Source: Deltaproteobacteria bacterium (lineage in GTDB: Bacteria; Myxococcota_A; Polyangia; DRWM01; JAAZOP01). From it: a stretch of 64,000 nt of DNA. Below, in pieces: positions 25,061 through 34,121 of this stretch. How positions within the stretch are numbered: the stretch's first letter is position 1; every line of letters begins with the position of its first letter. A program made the translations under genes and the position numbers. The DNA is taken from NCBI GenBank assembly GCA_016218815.1, contig JACRCX010000025.1:173389-237388 (forward strand), written 5' to 3'. Under the pieces are notes generated by a model, which was given only the letters and a program-made list of their open reading frames with translations, searched no databases and had not been told where the DNA came from.

Positions 25061-27232
25061 TCAGGGGTCCAGGGTCGCGAGGAGGCCGGAGGCGCCGGCG
25101 AGGATGCCGCGGCCGGAGGGGGTGAAGACCAGGCGGGTGCCGGAGGCGCCGGGGAGGGGCGACGTCCGGAGGGGGGGGTCGGACCACTCGGCGGAAGCGG
25201 CGATCGCGCGGCCGGCGCCTGAGCCGTCGAAAAGCTCGAGAGTACCGTCGGGGAGGGCGCGGGCGCCGACGACGCCGAGGTCGTCGCCGGTGAAGCCGTA
25301 CTGGGTCCAGGTCGCGCCGGCGTCCGTGGAGCGGTAGACGACGTTGGCGTTGACGAGCCAGGCGATGGCGGAGCCGCCCGAGCCCAGCCAGTTGATCGTG
25401 AAATACGAGCGCGGGCCGGGCAGGCCGCCGCCTTCGAGCGCGGCGAAGGTGCGGCCGTCGTCCGTGCTGCGCCAGAGGGCGCGCCCGTCCGAGAGCAGGA
25501 CCGTGGGCGACGGAGCCGAGGGCAGGACGGCAAGCAGGCGGGGGGAGCGGCCGAGCTCGCCGGGCAAGGGGACGACGGTCCACGAACGCCCGCCGTCGGC
25601 GGTGGCGAAGAGGCGCAGACGCGACGCGGCCAGGCCGTGGTCGGCGTCGAGGAAGTGCAGCATGGCGATGCCGGGGTACGAGTAGTCGGTGTCCTCGCCG
25701 GGGAGGGCGAGCGGCAGGCCCGTCGAGCGTTCCTTCCAGGTGACGCCACCGTCATCGCTGGCGACGACGTTGCCCCATTTCGTGCCCAGGCGGACATGGC
25801 TTTCGTCGGGAACGGCCACGGCGGTCCACGCGAGGAACGCCTCTTCGTAGCCCTCCGCGACGGGAGGGAGGTCGACCTCGACGTCGGACCACGCTTCGCC
25901 GCGGTCGTGCGAGACAAGGACGGAGGTCTCGCCGGCGGCGACGGCCAGGGACCCGGCGGCGGCGACGTCGGCCAGGTGCGGCGTCGGTCCGTCGTTCGCG
26001 GAGACCCAGCGTTCGCCGTCGGCCCGGTAGAGGCGGCCGCCGTAGCCGACCCCGAGCGCGCGGCCGAGGTCGCGAACGGCAAGATCCCGTCCGTCGGGGT
26101 TGGACTCGCTGCCGGGAACAGGGCCTGGGAACGGCGCGCCGCTCCATGTCCTCCCCCCGTCCCACGTGCAGCGCACGCGGCGCAGGCGCTCGTCCGGCAC
26201 GCAGAGATCGGCGGGACCGGCCGGCGGCTCGCCCGGCGTCTCGGTCCAGCCGGCGGCCGGGTTCCAGGTTTCGCCGCCGTCGGCGGTCGTCTCGAGCGGA
26301 GCGTTGGTCTCGGGGACGAAGGCGTCGCCGCCGAAGAGCGTGCCGGCGCCGTCGTCGGCGAAGACGACATACCGCACGTAGCGTTCGAAGAACGTGTGCG
26401 GCTCGAGCCAGGTGGCTCCGCCGTCGTCGCTGCGACGCGTGAATCCGGTGTGGTCGACGGCCATGCCCTCGGCGCCGGGAGTCGTCACGGGCAGGTGGCG
26501 CAGGTCGAACCAGCCACCGCCGACGAAGGTGCGCGTTTCGGTGGCGAAGGCGAAGGCGTCGGCGCGGCCGGGGAGCGGACCGACCATCGTCAACGTCGCG
26601 CCGTCGATGCGTTCGAGGAAGTTGGTGACGAGCCAGGAGCGCTTCCAGCGATCGACGAGGACGCGGCCCGACGAGCCGCGCTGGAAGGTCGAGCCGTCGC
26701 CGCCCCAGGCGCGCTCGGGCGACGGCGTCACGATCGTCTCCCACGCGGCGCCGTCGCTGCTGCGCAAACGGCTGCCGTCGGCGCCGGCGAGCCAGATGGC
26801 CCCGTCCGAGGCGCGGCCGACGGCGATCCACTCCGTGCGCGTCGGGACCTCGACGAGATCCCAGCTTGCGCCCGCGTCGACGCTGCGCACGACGGCGCCG
26901 CCGGTGCCCGCCGCCCAAGCCTCCGTGTCGGAGAACCACTCGACGGCGACGAGGGTCTGCAGGGTGGGTCCGGGATTGCGGACGAGCCACGCGGGACCCG
27001 GGGCGGGACCCGGGGCGGGACCCGGGGCAGAACCCGGGGATGAACCCGGAGCTGAAGCCCCGGGCAAGACCACCAAGCCCGCTTCGCGGGCTGGGGAGGA
27101 AGGGGAGGCGGCATGATCGGCGACCGACGCGGGAGATCGGGTGCGGCACGCTGGGATCGTGAGGACGAGGATTGCGGAGGCGGCGGCGGCGAAGGAAAGC
27201 GCGGGGCGATCGCGAGCGGGTTGGTCACTCAA
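25061..27232 (-). CDS. BNR/Ycf48-like beta-propeller lipoprotein
   Basis: A 723-residue lipoprotein. I place the start at the TTG at 27232, which has GAGGTG upstream and gives a good signal peptide ending in LTIPAC; a GTG at 27244 is an alternative. A (GPAP)n linker comes from a 15-nt-like GGGACCCGGGGC repeat at 26993-27040. The rest has many BNR/Ycf48-type motifs (SDGAAWETI, SDDGGATWLEP, TADGGETWNPA, SHDRGEAWSDVEV, SDDGGVTWKERS, TADGGRSWTV, STDAGATWTQYG), giving a multi-bladed propeller. Exported propellers of this type bind polysaccharide or protein; no catalytic residues can be assigned. Confidence 0.85.
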   Translation of the reverse strand: MSDQPARDRPALSFAAAASAILVLTIPACRTRSPASVADHAASPSSPAREAGLVVLPGASAPGSSPGSAPGPAPGPAPGPAWLVRNPGPTLQTLVAVEWFSDTEAWAAGTGGAVVRSVDAGASWDLVEVPTRTEWIAVGRASDGAIWLAGADGSRLRSSDGAAWETIVTPSPERAWGGDGSTFQRGSSGRVLVDRWKRSWLVTNFLERIDGATLTMVGPLPGRADAFAFATETRTFVGGGWFDLRHLPVTTPGAEGMAVDHTGFTRRSDDGGATWLEPHTFFERYVRYVVFADDGAGTLFGGDAFVPETNAPLETTADGGETWNPAAGWTETPGEPPAGPADLCVPDERLRRVRCTWDGGRTWSGAPFPGPVPGSESNPDGRDLAVRDLGRALGVGYGGRLYRADGERWVSANDGPTPHLADVAAAGSLAVAAGETSVLVSHDRGEAWSDVEVDLPPVAEGYEEAFLAWTAVAVPDESHVRLGTKWGNVVASDDGGVTWKERSTGLPLALPGEDTDYSYPGIAMLHFLDADHGLAASRLRLFATADGGRSWTVVPLPGELGRSPRLLAVLPSAPSPTVLLSDGRALWRSTDDGRTFAALEGGGLPGPRSYFTINWLGSGGSAIAWLVNANVVYRSTDAGATWTQYGFTGDDLGVVGARALPDGTLELFDGSGAGRAIAASAEWSDPPLRTSPLPGASGTRLVFTPSGRGILAGASGLLATLDP

Positions 27233-27330
27233 GTCACACCTCACGGCGCATGGACACCGCGGCGCGGCGGCGATTGGAACGAGGATAGCGCAAGGCGACC
27301 GGTGCCGGCACGCCGGCGAACATGTCGTCC

Positions 27331-27370
27331 CCTTTGCGACCTTTGCGGTTCTTTGCGAGCTTTGCGCGAA
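27331..27370 (-). repeat. CTTTGCG-type degenerate tandem repeat
   Basis: CTTTGCG recurs at about 9-10 nt steps (27332, 27341, 27351, 27360) and ends in the conserved TTTGCGCGAA head, in reverse orientation. It lies between divergent genes, upstream of the tetR-type promoter. Confidence 0.65.
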
Positions 27371-27416
27371 CTTCGGGACCACAGATCGCGTCTTTCCGGC
27401 GGCCTTCAAATTGGGA

Positions 27417-27445
27417 TTGACACGTCCGTCCGTATCGTTTATACA
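27417..27445 (+). promoter_or_regulatory. Consensus sigma-70-like promoter of the TetR-SDR operon, with embedded inverted repeat
   Basis: TTGACA at 27417-27422 and TATACA at 27440-27445 are separated by exactly 17 bp. GTAT (27432-27435) and ATAC (27441-27444) form an inverted repeat overlapping the -10 box, a plausible operator for the TetR product made from this promoter. The repressor link is inference. Confidence 0.7.
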
Positions 27446-27460
27446 GGTAGTTGTGGATGG

Positions 27461-28123
27461 ATGGTGGCGATGACGACGGAGTTTCGAAGGCAGGCCGACC
27501 AGCAACGCAAGGAGAGGCGCCGCGAGGTACTGCTCGACGCGGCGGCGGCGGTCATCGGTCGACAGGGCTATCACCGGACGCTGGTTTCCGAGATCGTGGC
27601 GGAGGCCGGCTCGGGGCAGGGAACGTTCTACCGGTACTTCAAGGACAAGCGGGAGGTGTTCGACGCGCTGCTGGATCGCTTCGTGGAGTCGGTGATGGGG
27701 CAGTTTTCGGAGATGAGCGTGAACCTGCCGCGGGACACTCGGGAGTACCGGGACGCGTCGGTGGCGGCTATCCAGCGAATCGCGGCGACGGCGGAGCGGG
27801 ATCGCGCGCTGGTGCGGCGGCTCGTGCAGGAGGGGCCGACGGTGGACGCCGCGTTCGAGCGCAAGCTGGCGGGGGTGCAGGATCGGCTGGCCGGGTTGGC
27901 GCAGTTCTACCTGGACCATGCGGTGCGGAGCGGTTTCGCGCGGCCGTGCAACACGGCGGTCGTGTCGCGGGCGGTGATCGGGATGGCGTTCGCGGGGGTG
28001 CAACAGTGGATGGACGGGCGGTACGAGGAGCTGCCGCTCGAGCGTTTGATCGCGGAGATGGTGGATTTCGCGTTCCAGGGGTTTGGGGCCCCGGTCGGCG
28101 ACGGGGGTGGAGGAGCGTCATGA
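27461..28123 (+). CDS. TetR-family transcriptional regulator
   Basis: A 220-residue regulator. The N-terminal HTH (~20-65) reads REVLLDAAAAVIGRQGYHRT, VSEIVAEAGSGQGTFYRYF, the canonical TetR pattern. The C-terminal ligand-binding domain is all-helical. Starts at 27461 or 27470 are both possible. The stop overlaps the ATG of the following dehydrogenase gene (ATGA). It probably represses its own operon in response to a small hydrophobic ligand, perhaps a substrate of the next enzyme (inference). Confidence 0.92.
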   Translation: MVAMTTEFRRQADQQRKERRREVLLDAAAAVIGRQGYHRTLVSEIVAEAGSGQGTFYRYFKDKREVFDALLDRFVESVMGQFSEMSVNLPRDTREYRDASVAAIQRIAATAERDRALVRRLVQEGPTVDAAFERKLAGVQDRLAGLAQFYLDHAVRSGFARPCNTAVVSRAVIGMAFAGVQQWMDGRYEELPLERLIAEMVDFAFQGFGAPVGDGGGGAS

Positions 28124-28953
28124 AGGACCTGCACGGGAAGACGGTGTTGGTGACCGGGGCGGCGAGCGGAATCGGGCTGTGTACCGCGGAGGAGTTCGCC
28201 AAGGCCGGGGCGACGCTGGTGCTGACGGACATCCAGCCGGAGGCGCTGGAGCGGGCGGCGGAGCGGCTGCGGGGGAGCGGGGCGACGGTGCACACGCGGG
28301 TGGTCGACGTCACCGATCACGCGCAGGTCGACGCGCTCGCCCAGTGGGTCATCGATGACCTGGGCGGGCTCGACGTCCTGGTCAACAACGCGGGCATCGG
28401 GCACCACGGCGAGCTGGCGGACACGACGCTCGCCACGTGGAAGAAGCTGATGGACGTGAACTTCTGGGGGCCGCTGTACCACATCTACGCCTTCCTGCCG
28501 TCGATGACGGCGCGCGGGTCCGGGCACATCGTGAACGTCTCTTCCGGCCAGGCGTTCTTCCGCATGCCGACCTGGGGGGCGTACGCGGCGATCAAGGTCG
28601 CGGAAGGGGCGTTCTCCGAGGTGCTGCACTTCGAGCTGCGGGGCAAGGGCATCCAGGTGACGACGGTGTACCCGTTCCTGGTCAACACGCCGTTCTACCG
28701 CGGAGTCGAGGGGGGCACCTGGGCCGACCGCCTGTCGATGAAACTGTTGCCGCTGTACTCGATGACGCCGGAGAAGGTGGGGACGATCATCTTCAAGGCG
28801 GTGGTCGACGATCGGCGGGTGGAGATGGTGAGTGCGATCAACCTGCTGGGGTTCTACGCGCACCTGTTGCCGCCGCTGGCGGCGGCGATGAGCGAGGTGG
28901 CGACGTACTTCCTGGCGCGCAAGCCGGCGCGGGCCGCCGGGGGAAAGGAGTAG
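28120..28953 (+). CDS. Short-chain dehydrogenase/reductase
   Basis: A 277-residue SDR. The NAD(P) motif TGAASGIG is at residues 12-19, NNAG at 89-92, catalytic Ser 141/142 (VNVSSGQ) and Y155-x3-K159 (GAYAAIK). It should oxidise or reduce an alcohol/ketone. An Asp after the second beta strand (VLTDIQ) suggests NAD preference. The last ~30 residues (INLLGFYAHLLPPLAAAMSE) are hydrophobic and may touch membranes. It is coupled to the TetR gene by a 4-nt overlap and followed after 4 bp by an unknown gene. Confidence 0.93.
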   Translation: MKDLHGKTVLVTGAASGIGLCTAEEFAKAGATLVLTDIQPEALERAAERLRGSGATVHTRVVDVTDHAQVDALAQWVIDDLGGLDVLVNNAGIGHHGELADTTLATWKKLMDVNFWGPLYHIYAFLPSMTARGSGHIVNVSSGQAFFRMPTWGAYAAIKVAEGAFSEVLHFELRGKGIQVTTVYPFLVNTPFYRGVEGGTWADRLSMKLLPLYSMTPEKVGTIIFKAVVDDRRVEMVSAINLLGFYAHLLPPLAAAMSEVATYFLARKPARAAGGKE

Positions 28954-28957
28954 GACG

Positions 28958-29461
28958 ATGGAGCGGTTCATGGAGCTGGTGCGCGGGGTGGCGGACAAGA
29001 AGTTCGGGTTCCGGATGGACGAGGTGATGAGCGGGACGCACGTGTTCGAGACGGGAGCTGGGCCCCAGGGACGGCACGAGTTCTCGTTCACGGTGACCTG
29101 GGGTCCCGACGACCTGGTCCGGTGGCTCGACCCCCGGAGCGGCTCGTTCCTGACGCAGGACCTCGACGGCACGGTGACGATCGGCGGGCTGTGCGAGGCG
29201 GCGCCATGCAAGGGGAGGCTGGAGCTGCGCTACTTCGACGAGCACGTGCTGCGCTACCGGTTCGAGTTCGAGGTGCGGGGCGTGCACTACCGCTACGTGG
29301 GTGAGAAGGTGAACATCCAGCCGTGGAACCTGCCGGTCTCGCACACGACGTGTTTCGGCGTCGTGACCGAGGCCGATACCGGGCGCCTGATCTCGCGCTC
29401 CGTCACGCACTTCCGCCTGCGCACCGTGCCGGCGTTCCTGCGGAGCCTGCGCGCGGCCTAG
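28958..29461 (+). CDS. Conserved-looking hypothetical protein of the TetR-SDR operon
   Basis: A 167-residue soluble protein, rich in predicted beta strands (HEFSFTVTWGPDD, LRYRFEFEVRGVHYRYVGEK), without signal peptide or Cys motif. A lipocalin-like or ligand-binding barrel is possible but I cannot assign a family. GGAG lies just upstream. Its place 4 bp after the SDR suggests a shared pathway, perhaps acting on the same lipid-like substrate. The CGCAAAG repeat array begins right after its TAG. Confidence 0.8.
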   Translation: MERFMELVRGVADKKFGFRMDEVMSGTHVFETGAGPQGRHEFSFTVTWGPDDLVRWLDPRSGSFLTQDLDGTVTIGGLCEAAPCKGRLELRYFDEHVLRYRFEFEVRGVHYRYVGEKVNIQPWNLPVSHTTCFGVVTEADTGRLISRSVTHFRLRTVPAFLRSLRAA

Positions 29462-29504
29462 GGATTTCGCGCAACGGGCGCGAAGAGGCAAAGGACGCAA
29501 AGAG
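29462..29504 (+). repeat. CGCAAAG-type degenerate tandem repeat after a stop codon
   Basis: It begins with the head GGATTTCGCGCAA immediately after the stop at 29461 and continues with CGAAGAGGCAAAGGACGCAAAGAG at roughly 8-9 nt spacing. It lies between convergent genes. Confidence 0.7.
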
Positions 29505-29520
29505 GGCGGGGGCGGCCGGG

Positions 29521-31035
29521 CTACGGGGAGGGGGGCCAGGTGACGCCGACGTAGATCGGGTTGGAGTAGACCCAGGCGCGGTCGACGACGTACGTGTCGG
29601 CGCGGCTGCCCAGCCACGGGCGGAGGTGCTCGGGGACGATGCGCACCTCGGCGCGGTACACCCCGGACGGCGCCGCGGGAAGCTCGACCGTGCCCTCCCC
29701 CGTCGCGACCTCGGTCCATGTCCCGTCGTCCGAGCGGAGGATCCGGGCGGTGATGACGGGCTGGGGGCCGTCGGGGTCGAGCCTGCTGACGGTCGGCGCC
29801 ACGACCCGCAGCACGACGCTCTCCCCGGCCGGGACCTCGTCGCCCATCTCGTAGATCGTCCCGGCGCCTTCGGCGTGGAAGTCGAATCCGACCGGGTAGC
29901 CGAGGTAGTCGAAGCCGCCGTAGAGCCGACCGTGGCGGATGGCGTCCTTGAGCGCGACGTCGTCGACGTCGCCGGCGGGGAGCAGGACGTAGTTGGAGAA
30001 CCAGTGCGTGAGGCGGCGGAAGGAGTCGATGCGTTCGCCGTCGAGGCTCGTCGCGTCGAACGTATTGCGATGCACGTCGGTGGCCAGGATGCCGACCGAG
30101 CGGCGGACGGTGAGCGCCTTGGACCAGCGGAGCAGGTCGGCGTCGTTCTCGCGCCAGATCGGGACCAGGCCCAGCTCGGGCACCGGGACGCGGCACGGCG
30201 CGCGCCGCAGCTCGGCGATCAAGTTGATCGCCTCGGCGATGCCGTCCTCCAGATTGAAGTGCAGGTTGTAGATCTCGAATCCGTCGAGCGGCATGCCGAG
30301 CAGCTCCTCGACGGTCCAGCCCTCGGTGTGTTCGACGAGGGCGACCGCGCCCGCGGCCTTGAGCGCCTCGATGCCGGCCGGGGACGTGTCGTCGTAGGCC
30401 GCGTGCCGCTCTTCCGGGGTGGCGCCGACGTGGTGTTCGAGGCCGATGGGCATGGTGCCGGTCTCGGTTCCCGCGGCGAGGATGACCTCGCGCCCGTCGG
30501 GGCAGGCCATGCGGTTGGCGACGGGGACGCCGTCGCGCTCGATCAGGGTGTCGCCGGGGGCGAAAAGCAGCACGTCGGGATACTCGTTGTCGGCGAAGAG
30601 CGTCGCGTGGTCGGTCAGGAAGGCGAAGTCCTGGCCGGTGTCGCAGAGCGCCTGGCGGAGCTGCTGGAAGCACTCCTCGTTGCGCACGCCGTCGGTGAAC
30701 GGCTCGTTGTCGCACGCGTCGTGCGAGTAGGGCGAGTGGATGTGGATGATGCCGCGGCGGAGCTGCCAGTCGCGCGAAACCGGGACCTCGGACGACGGCA
30801 GGACGGCCCACGGGTGGTAGAACCGGTCGTCGGCGAACTCCTCGCCGGGGGGCGAGTTGCAGACGAACTCCTCGGCCTCCTCCGCCGCATCGAGCGAGTC
30901 GGCCGCGTCGGCGGCGGCGTCCTCCGCGTCGGCCGTCGATCCGGCCGGACCGCAGGCGAGGAGGAAGGGAATGCTGGCGAGCGAGGCGAGCGCGGGAACG
31001 ACGCCATGTGCGCGGTACATCATGACGGGGATCAT
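29521..31035 (-). CDS. PHP-domain lipoprotein
   Basis: A 504-residue lipoprotein (lipobox FLLAC, Cys28; Asp/Ala/Glu linker to ~58). The rest is a PHP-type metallohydrolase with recognisable motifs: HIHSPYSH (H98, H100, H105), LTDHATLF (D142, H143), AAGTETG, ALVEHTEG, FEIYN and GILATDVHR. The metal ligands appear intact, so a phosphoesterase activity at the envelope is plausible. The C-terminal ~120 residues are beta-rich. The ATG at 31035 is taken with moderate certainty; ATGs at 31023 and 31020 are alternatives. It is last in the series that starts at 35217. Confidence 0.85.
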   Translation of the reverse strand: MIPVMMYRAHGVVPALASLASIPFLLACGPAGSTADAEDAAADAADSLDAAEEAEEFVCNSPPGEEFADDRFYHPWAVLPSSEVPVSRDWQLRRGIIHIHSPYSHDACDNEPFTDGVRNEECFQQLRQALCDTGQDFAFLTDHATLFADNEYPDVLLFAPGDTLIERDGVPVANRMACPDGREVILAAGTETGTMPIGLEHHVGATPEERHAAYDDTSPAGIEALKAAGAVALVEHTEGWTVEELLGMPLDGFEIYNLHFNLEDGIAEAINLIAELRRAPCRVPVPELGLVPIWRENDADLLRWSKALTVRRSVGILATDVHRNTFDATSLDGERIDSFRRLTHWFSNYVLLPAGDVDDVALKDAIRHGRLYGGFDYLGYPVGFDFHAEGAGTIYEMGDEVPAGESVVLRVVAPTVSRLDPDGPQPVITARILRSDDGTWTEVATGEGTVELPAAPSGVYRAEVRIVPEHLRPWLGSRADTYVVDRAWVYSNPIYVGVTWPPSP

Positions 31036-31078
31036 ACGTCCTGGCGTGCGGCGATGCCACGGAGCGGCGACGAGATTC

Positions 31079-31124
31079 GCTCGACCGCTCGACCGCTCGA
31101 CGTCCCGACCGCTCGACCGCTCGC
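31079..31124 (-). repeat. CCGCTCGA octamer array after the MFS gene stop
   Basis: Two blocks of (CCGCTCGA) units separated by CGTCC lie directly downstream of the MFS stop (31126-31128) on the minus strand, in the same orientation relative to the gene as the arrays at 24983 and 34122. Confidence 0.7.
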
Positions 31125-31125
31125 C

Positions 31126-32331
31126 CTACGTGCAATCGTCGAACTCGATGATGTTCACGGGCGAGCGCCAGCGGACGACGGGGGGAGCGGTCGGGGCGGG
31201 CGCCGGGTGGGCGGCGAAACTGACGACGGTGAGGACGGCAAGGCAGGCGGCGAGGCTCCAGAAGAAGCCGCGGGGTCCGAGGAGCATGATGGCGAGGCCG
31301 CCCAGTGCGGGGCCCAGGACGGAGCCGACGCCGTAGGACGCGGTGAAACGGGCGTTGGCGGCGGCCAGGGTGTGGATGTCGACCCGGCGGCCGACCTCGG
31401 CCAGGCCGAGGGTATACATCGAGCCGACGCCGATTCCCGCGAGCACGCAACACAGGATGATCGTCGTCATCTCGAGGCGGAGCAGCGGCAGGCAGACGCC
31501 GGCGAGGGCGATCGAGGCGGCGGCACGGGTGAGCGGCATGGGGCCGACGCGATCGGCGGCGATGCCGACGGGGATGTGGGTCACGAGGCCCGAGCCGACG
31601 ACGAGGACGAAGAACCAGCCGACCTGGTCGTTGGAGAAGCCGAGGCGCACGGTGCAGACGGGGAGCAGCGCGGTGACGATCGCCTCGCAGAAGCCGTAGC
31701 TGAAGCCGATCACCAGCGGTGCGCGCAGCGCCATGCGCGGCTGTTTGCGCCGTTCGGGGCGATCGCGCACGGGAGGGCGCGCGTCGGGGAAGAGGAACGG
31801 AGCCAGGCCGGCGGCCAGGATGGAGACGGCGGCGACGACGAGGAACGGCGGCCAGTTGCCGAGCGGATCGAGGAACGGCCAGGAGGCGGCGCCCGTGCTG
31901 AAGCCGACGGAGAAGGCGACGCCGTACAGCGCCAGGTTGCGCGCGCGCCGGGCCGGGTCGCCGATCAGGCTCACCGCGACCTCGGTGGAGACGAAGAACA
32001 ACGCGGCGAAGCCGCCGGAGAAGGCGCGGAAGACGAACCAGGCCGCGAGGGTCGGCAGCGCGGGGTAGCAGAGCGAGGTGAGCCCGAGCCCGATCGCGCC
32101 CGCGAGGAACGTGCGGCGGACGCCCTGGCTCTTGATCACGCGGCCGGCGAGCAGCGCGCCGAGGCCGATCGCGAGGTACATGACGGTGCTGGTGAGGCCG
32201 TTGATCAGCGGGGCGACGCCGTCGCGGTCCAGGCGCGCGGCGATGAGCGGGGTGAAGACGCCGATCGACAGGCCGAGCGCGACGGTCGTGCCCAGGAGCA
32301 TGACGAGCGCCGCGAACGGATGGCGCTCCAC
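31126..32331 (-). CDS. MFS transporter
   Basis: A 401-residue membrane protein with about 12 predicted helices in two halves and the loop-2/3 type sequence GRVIKSQGVRR. I choose the GTG at 32331, which has GGGGAGGGG about 9 nt upstream; a TTG at 32373 overlaps the stop of the preceding gene and would add 14 residues. The substrate cannot be told. The short C-terminal tail follows the last helix. It lies between exported-enzyme genes and may move a product or substrate of that set. Confidence 0.88.
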   Translation of the reverse strand: MERHPFAALVMLLGTTVALGLSIGVFTPLIAARLDRDGVAPLINGLTSTVMYLAIGLGALLAGRVIKSQGVRRTFLAGAIGLGLTSLCYPALPTLAAWFVFRAFSGGFAALFFVSTEVAVSLIGDPARRARNLALYGVAFSVGFSTGAASWPFLDPLGNWPPFLVVAAVSILAAGLAPFLFPDARPPVRDRPERRKQPRMALRAPLVIGFSYGFCEAIVTALLPVCTVRLGFSNDQVGWFFVLVVGSGLVTHIPVGIAADRVGPMPLTRAAASIALAGVCLPLLRLEMTTIILCCVLAGIGVGSMYTLGLAEVGRRVDIHTLAAANARFTASYGVGSVLGPALGGLAIMLLGPRGFFWSLAACLAVLTVVSFAAHPAPAPTAPPVVRWRSPVNIIEFDDCT

Positions 32332-32369
32332 GCGCTCGCACCCCTCCCCCGCCGGCCCGCAGTCGGCGG

Positions 32370-34061
32370 TCAACGCGAGATCACGAGCCAGGACGTGAGA
32401 TCGATGTTGGCGCCGCTGCCCGTGTACGGGGCGCCGCGGTAGTCGGCGCGGTACTCGAAGGTGTTGTCGGCGCCAAGGACGACCTGGTCGGTGACGTCGA
32501 GGGAGACGATCGGGACCTCGCGGCCCGGGCACCAGCCCGAACGGCCGTACCACCAGGTGCCGTACTGGTTCGGGACGGTCCCCTGGTCGGTCTGCGCCAT
32601 GCAGTCGTCATCGGTGCCGGCCTGGGGGAAGCTGCGGACGTTGTCGGTGCCGTTGACCAGGAAGTGGTGGGCGACGTTGCAGAACTCGGCGCAGTTCCCG
32701 ACCTCCGCCATGCCGTGGCCCGAGAGCACCGTGGCGATCTCGACCTTCACGGCGTCGGCGGGGACGGGGAGCGTGATCGCCGGGTGCGCCGCGTCGTAGT
32801 CCGCGGTGAGCGCGCCGCCGGAGAAGAGGTAGACGGCTTCCTCGGGCCGGGACGGCTTGCCGGAGTTCGAGAATCGAAGATCGAGCGTGGTCTCGTACGG
32901 CTGCTGCGAGTAGAAGGCCAGGCGGCGCGTGCCGCCGTCGCCCAGCAGCGGGAGGAGCGCGCTGGCGTCGTGCACCCAGCGGCCCTCGCGGTGGTACGTG
33001 GTGATCCAGCGGCCGAGCTCGACGTCGCAGACGTCGAGGTCGGTCTCGTCGCAGAGGTACAGCGAGTTGATGTAGTCCCAGGCCGGACAGTCGCCGTACT
33101 CGCCGTCGCCGACGCAGCCGAGGTACAGGTCGAACTCCAGGGTATCGAAGCCGGCCATCGCGGCGGCGTCGGGAAGCTCGACGTCGACGGTGGTGCGGGC
33201 GCCGGCCCAGTCCGGATCGGAGACCACCTCACCGGAGAGGACATGGACGACGGTCGCGTCCTCGGCATCCAGGGCCGCCTCGCGCTCGGCCTCGAAGTTG
33301 TAATAGACGGCCTCGTTGGCGGCCATGGAGAGGTTCGGGGCGAACCAGCCGCGGCCGGCGTCGTAGCGGCCTGGGTCGGCGTAGCTGCCGATGAAACGGA
33401 GGCGCTGGAAGCGGTCGATCGCGACGCCCCAGCCCGGGGAGGTCATCTGGATGCCGAGCCATCCGGGCAGGCTGCTGGCGCGAGCGGGCAGGTAGTGGAT
33501 GCGCCCGGTCCACCAAGCGCGGTCCTCCTCGGTCATGGCGCCCAGGGCCGTGTCCACCCTGCCCTGCAGGTCGGTCAGCGCCCGGTTCCGCGCGACCGGC
33601 GCGCCGTTGGTCGAGACGAAGAAGTAGTGGACGTTGCGCGGCGAGCGGGCGAAGAGGGTATTGACGTCGCGCTCCCAGATGCCGGTCGTCCAGCCGGATT
33701 CCTGGTTGGGGGTGTCCTGGATGAAGAGGTAGACGTCGCACCCGGTCCAGGCTTCGGAGAGGGTCCAGTTGCCCTCCCAGGTCTCGAAGGTGACGTCCGC
33801 GGCGGCGGCGTAGAGACTGCTGTCGTCCGCGGCATCGACGAAGTCGCGCACGGGGAGTCCGAGGACGGCGCAGGGATCGGGCGGCGCCGCATCGGCCTCC
33901 GCCTCCGCTTCCGCTTCGACGGACATGTCGTCGGACGAATCCGGAGCAATGTCGATGGCGTCATCGACGTCCGCGGCGTCGACGTCGGGGCTGGAGGAAT
34001 CGTCGTGGCCGCAGCCGGTGGCCAGGACCGCAAGAGTCGTGATCCATCGATAGGCACGCAT
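32370..34061 (-). CDS. PNGase F-like domain lipoprotein
   Basis: A 563-residue lipoprotein: lipobox VLATGC (Cys17), then an Asp/Glu/Ala linker to ~60. The N-terminal domain (~65-280) is unassigned. The C-terminal ~280 residues match the two-domain jelly-roll pattern of peptide-N-glycosidase F: PAWDYINSLYLC, GRWITTYHREGRWVHDASAL, then LSGHGMAEVGNCAEFC, ...HHFLVNG and GTWWYGRSGWCPG. The Asp in WDY corresponds to the key acid position of the family. It may remove or bind N-linked glycans outside the cell. Activity is inferred from the fold only. Confidence 0.85.
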   Translation of the reverse strand: MRAYRWITTLAVLATGCGHDDSSSPDVDAADVDDAIDIAPDSSDDMSVEAEAEAEADAAPPDPCAVLGLPVRDFVDAADDSSLYAAAADVTFETWEGNWTLSEAWTGCDVYLFIQDTPNQESGWTTGIWERDVNTLFARSPRNVHYFFVSTNGAPVARNRALTDLQGRVDTALGAMTEEDRAWWTGRIHYLPARASSLPGWLGIQMTSPGWGVAIDRFQRLRFIGSYADPGRYDAGRGWFAPNLSMAANEAVYYNFEAEREAALDAEDATVVHVLSGEVVSDPDWAGARTTVDVELPDAAAMAGFDTLEFDLYLGCVGDGEYGDCPAWDYINSLYLCDETDLDVCDVELGRWITTYHREGRWVHDASALLPLLGDGGTRRLAFYSQQPYETTLDLRFSNSGKPSRPEEAVYLFSGGALTADYDAAHPAITLPVPADAVKVEIATVLSGHGMAEVGNCAEFCNVAHHFLVNGTDNVRSFPQAGTDDDCMAQTDQGTVPNQYGTWWYGRSGWCPGREVPIVSLDVTDQVVLGADNTFEYRADYRGAPYTGSGANIDLTSWLVISR

Positions 34062-34121
34062 GGGTGCGCGTATAGCACGGGAACGGGCGAGACGACGAGG
34101 GGAAGCGAGCGGGCGAGACGA

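Noticed and set aside
29521..31035. PHP lipoprotein as a DNA polymerase PHP domain
   Set aside because: It has a lipoprotein signal and no polymerase parts; it is a stand-alone exported PHP protein.
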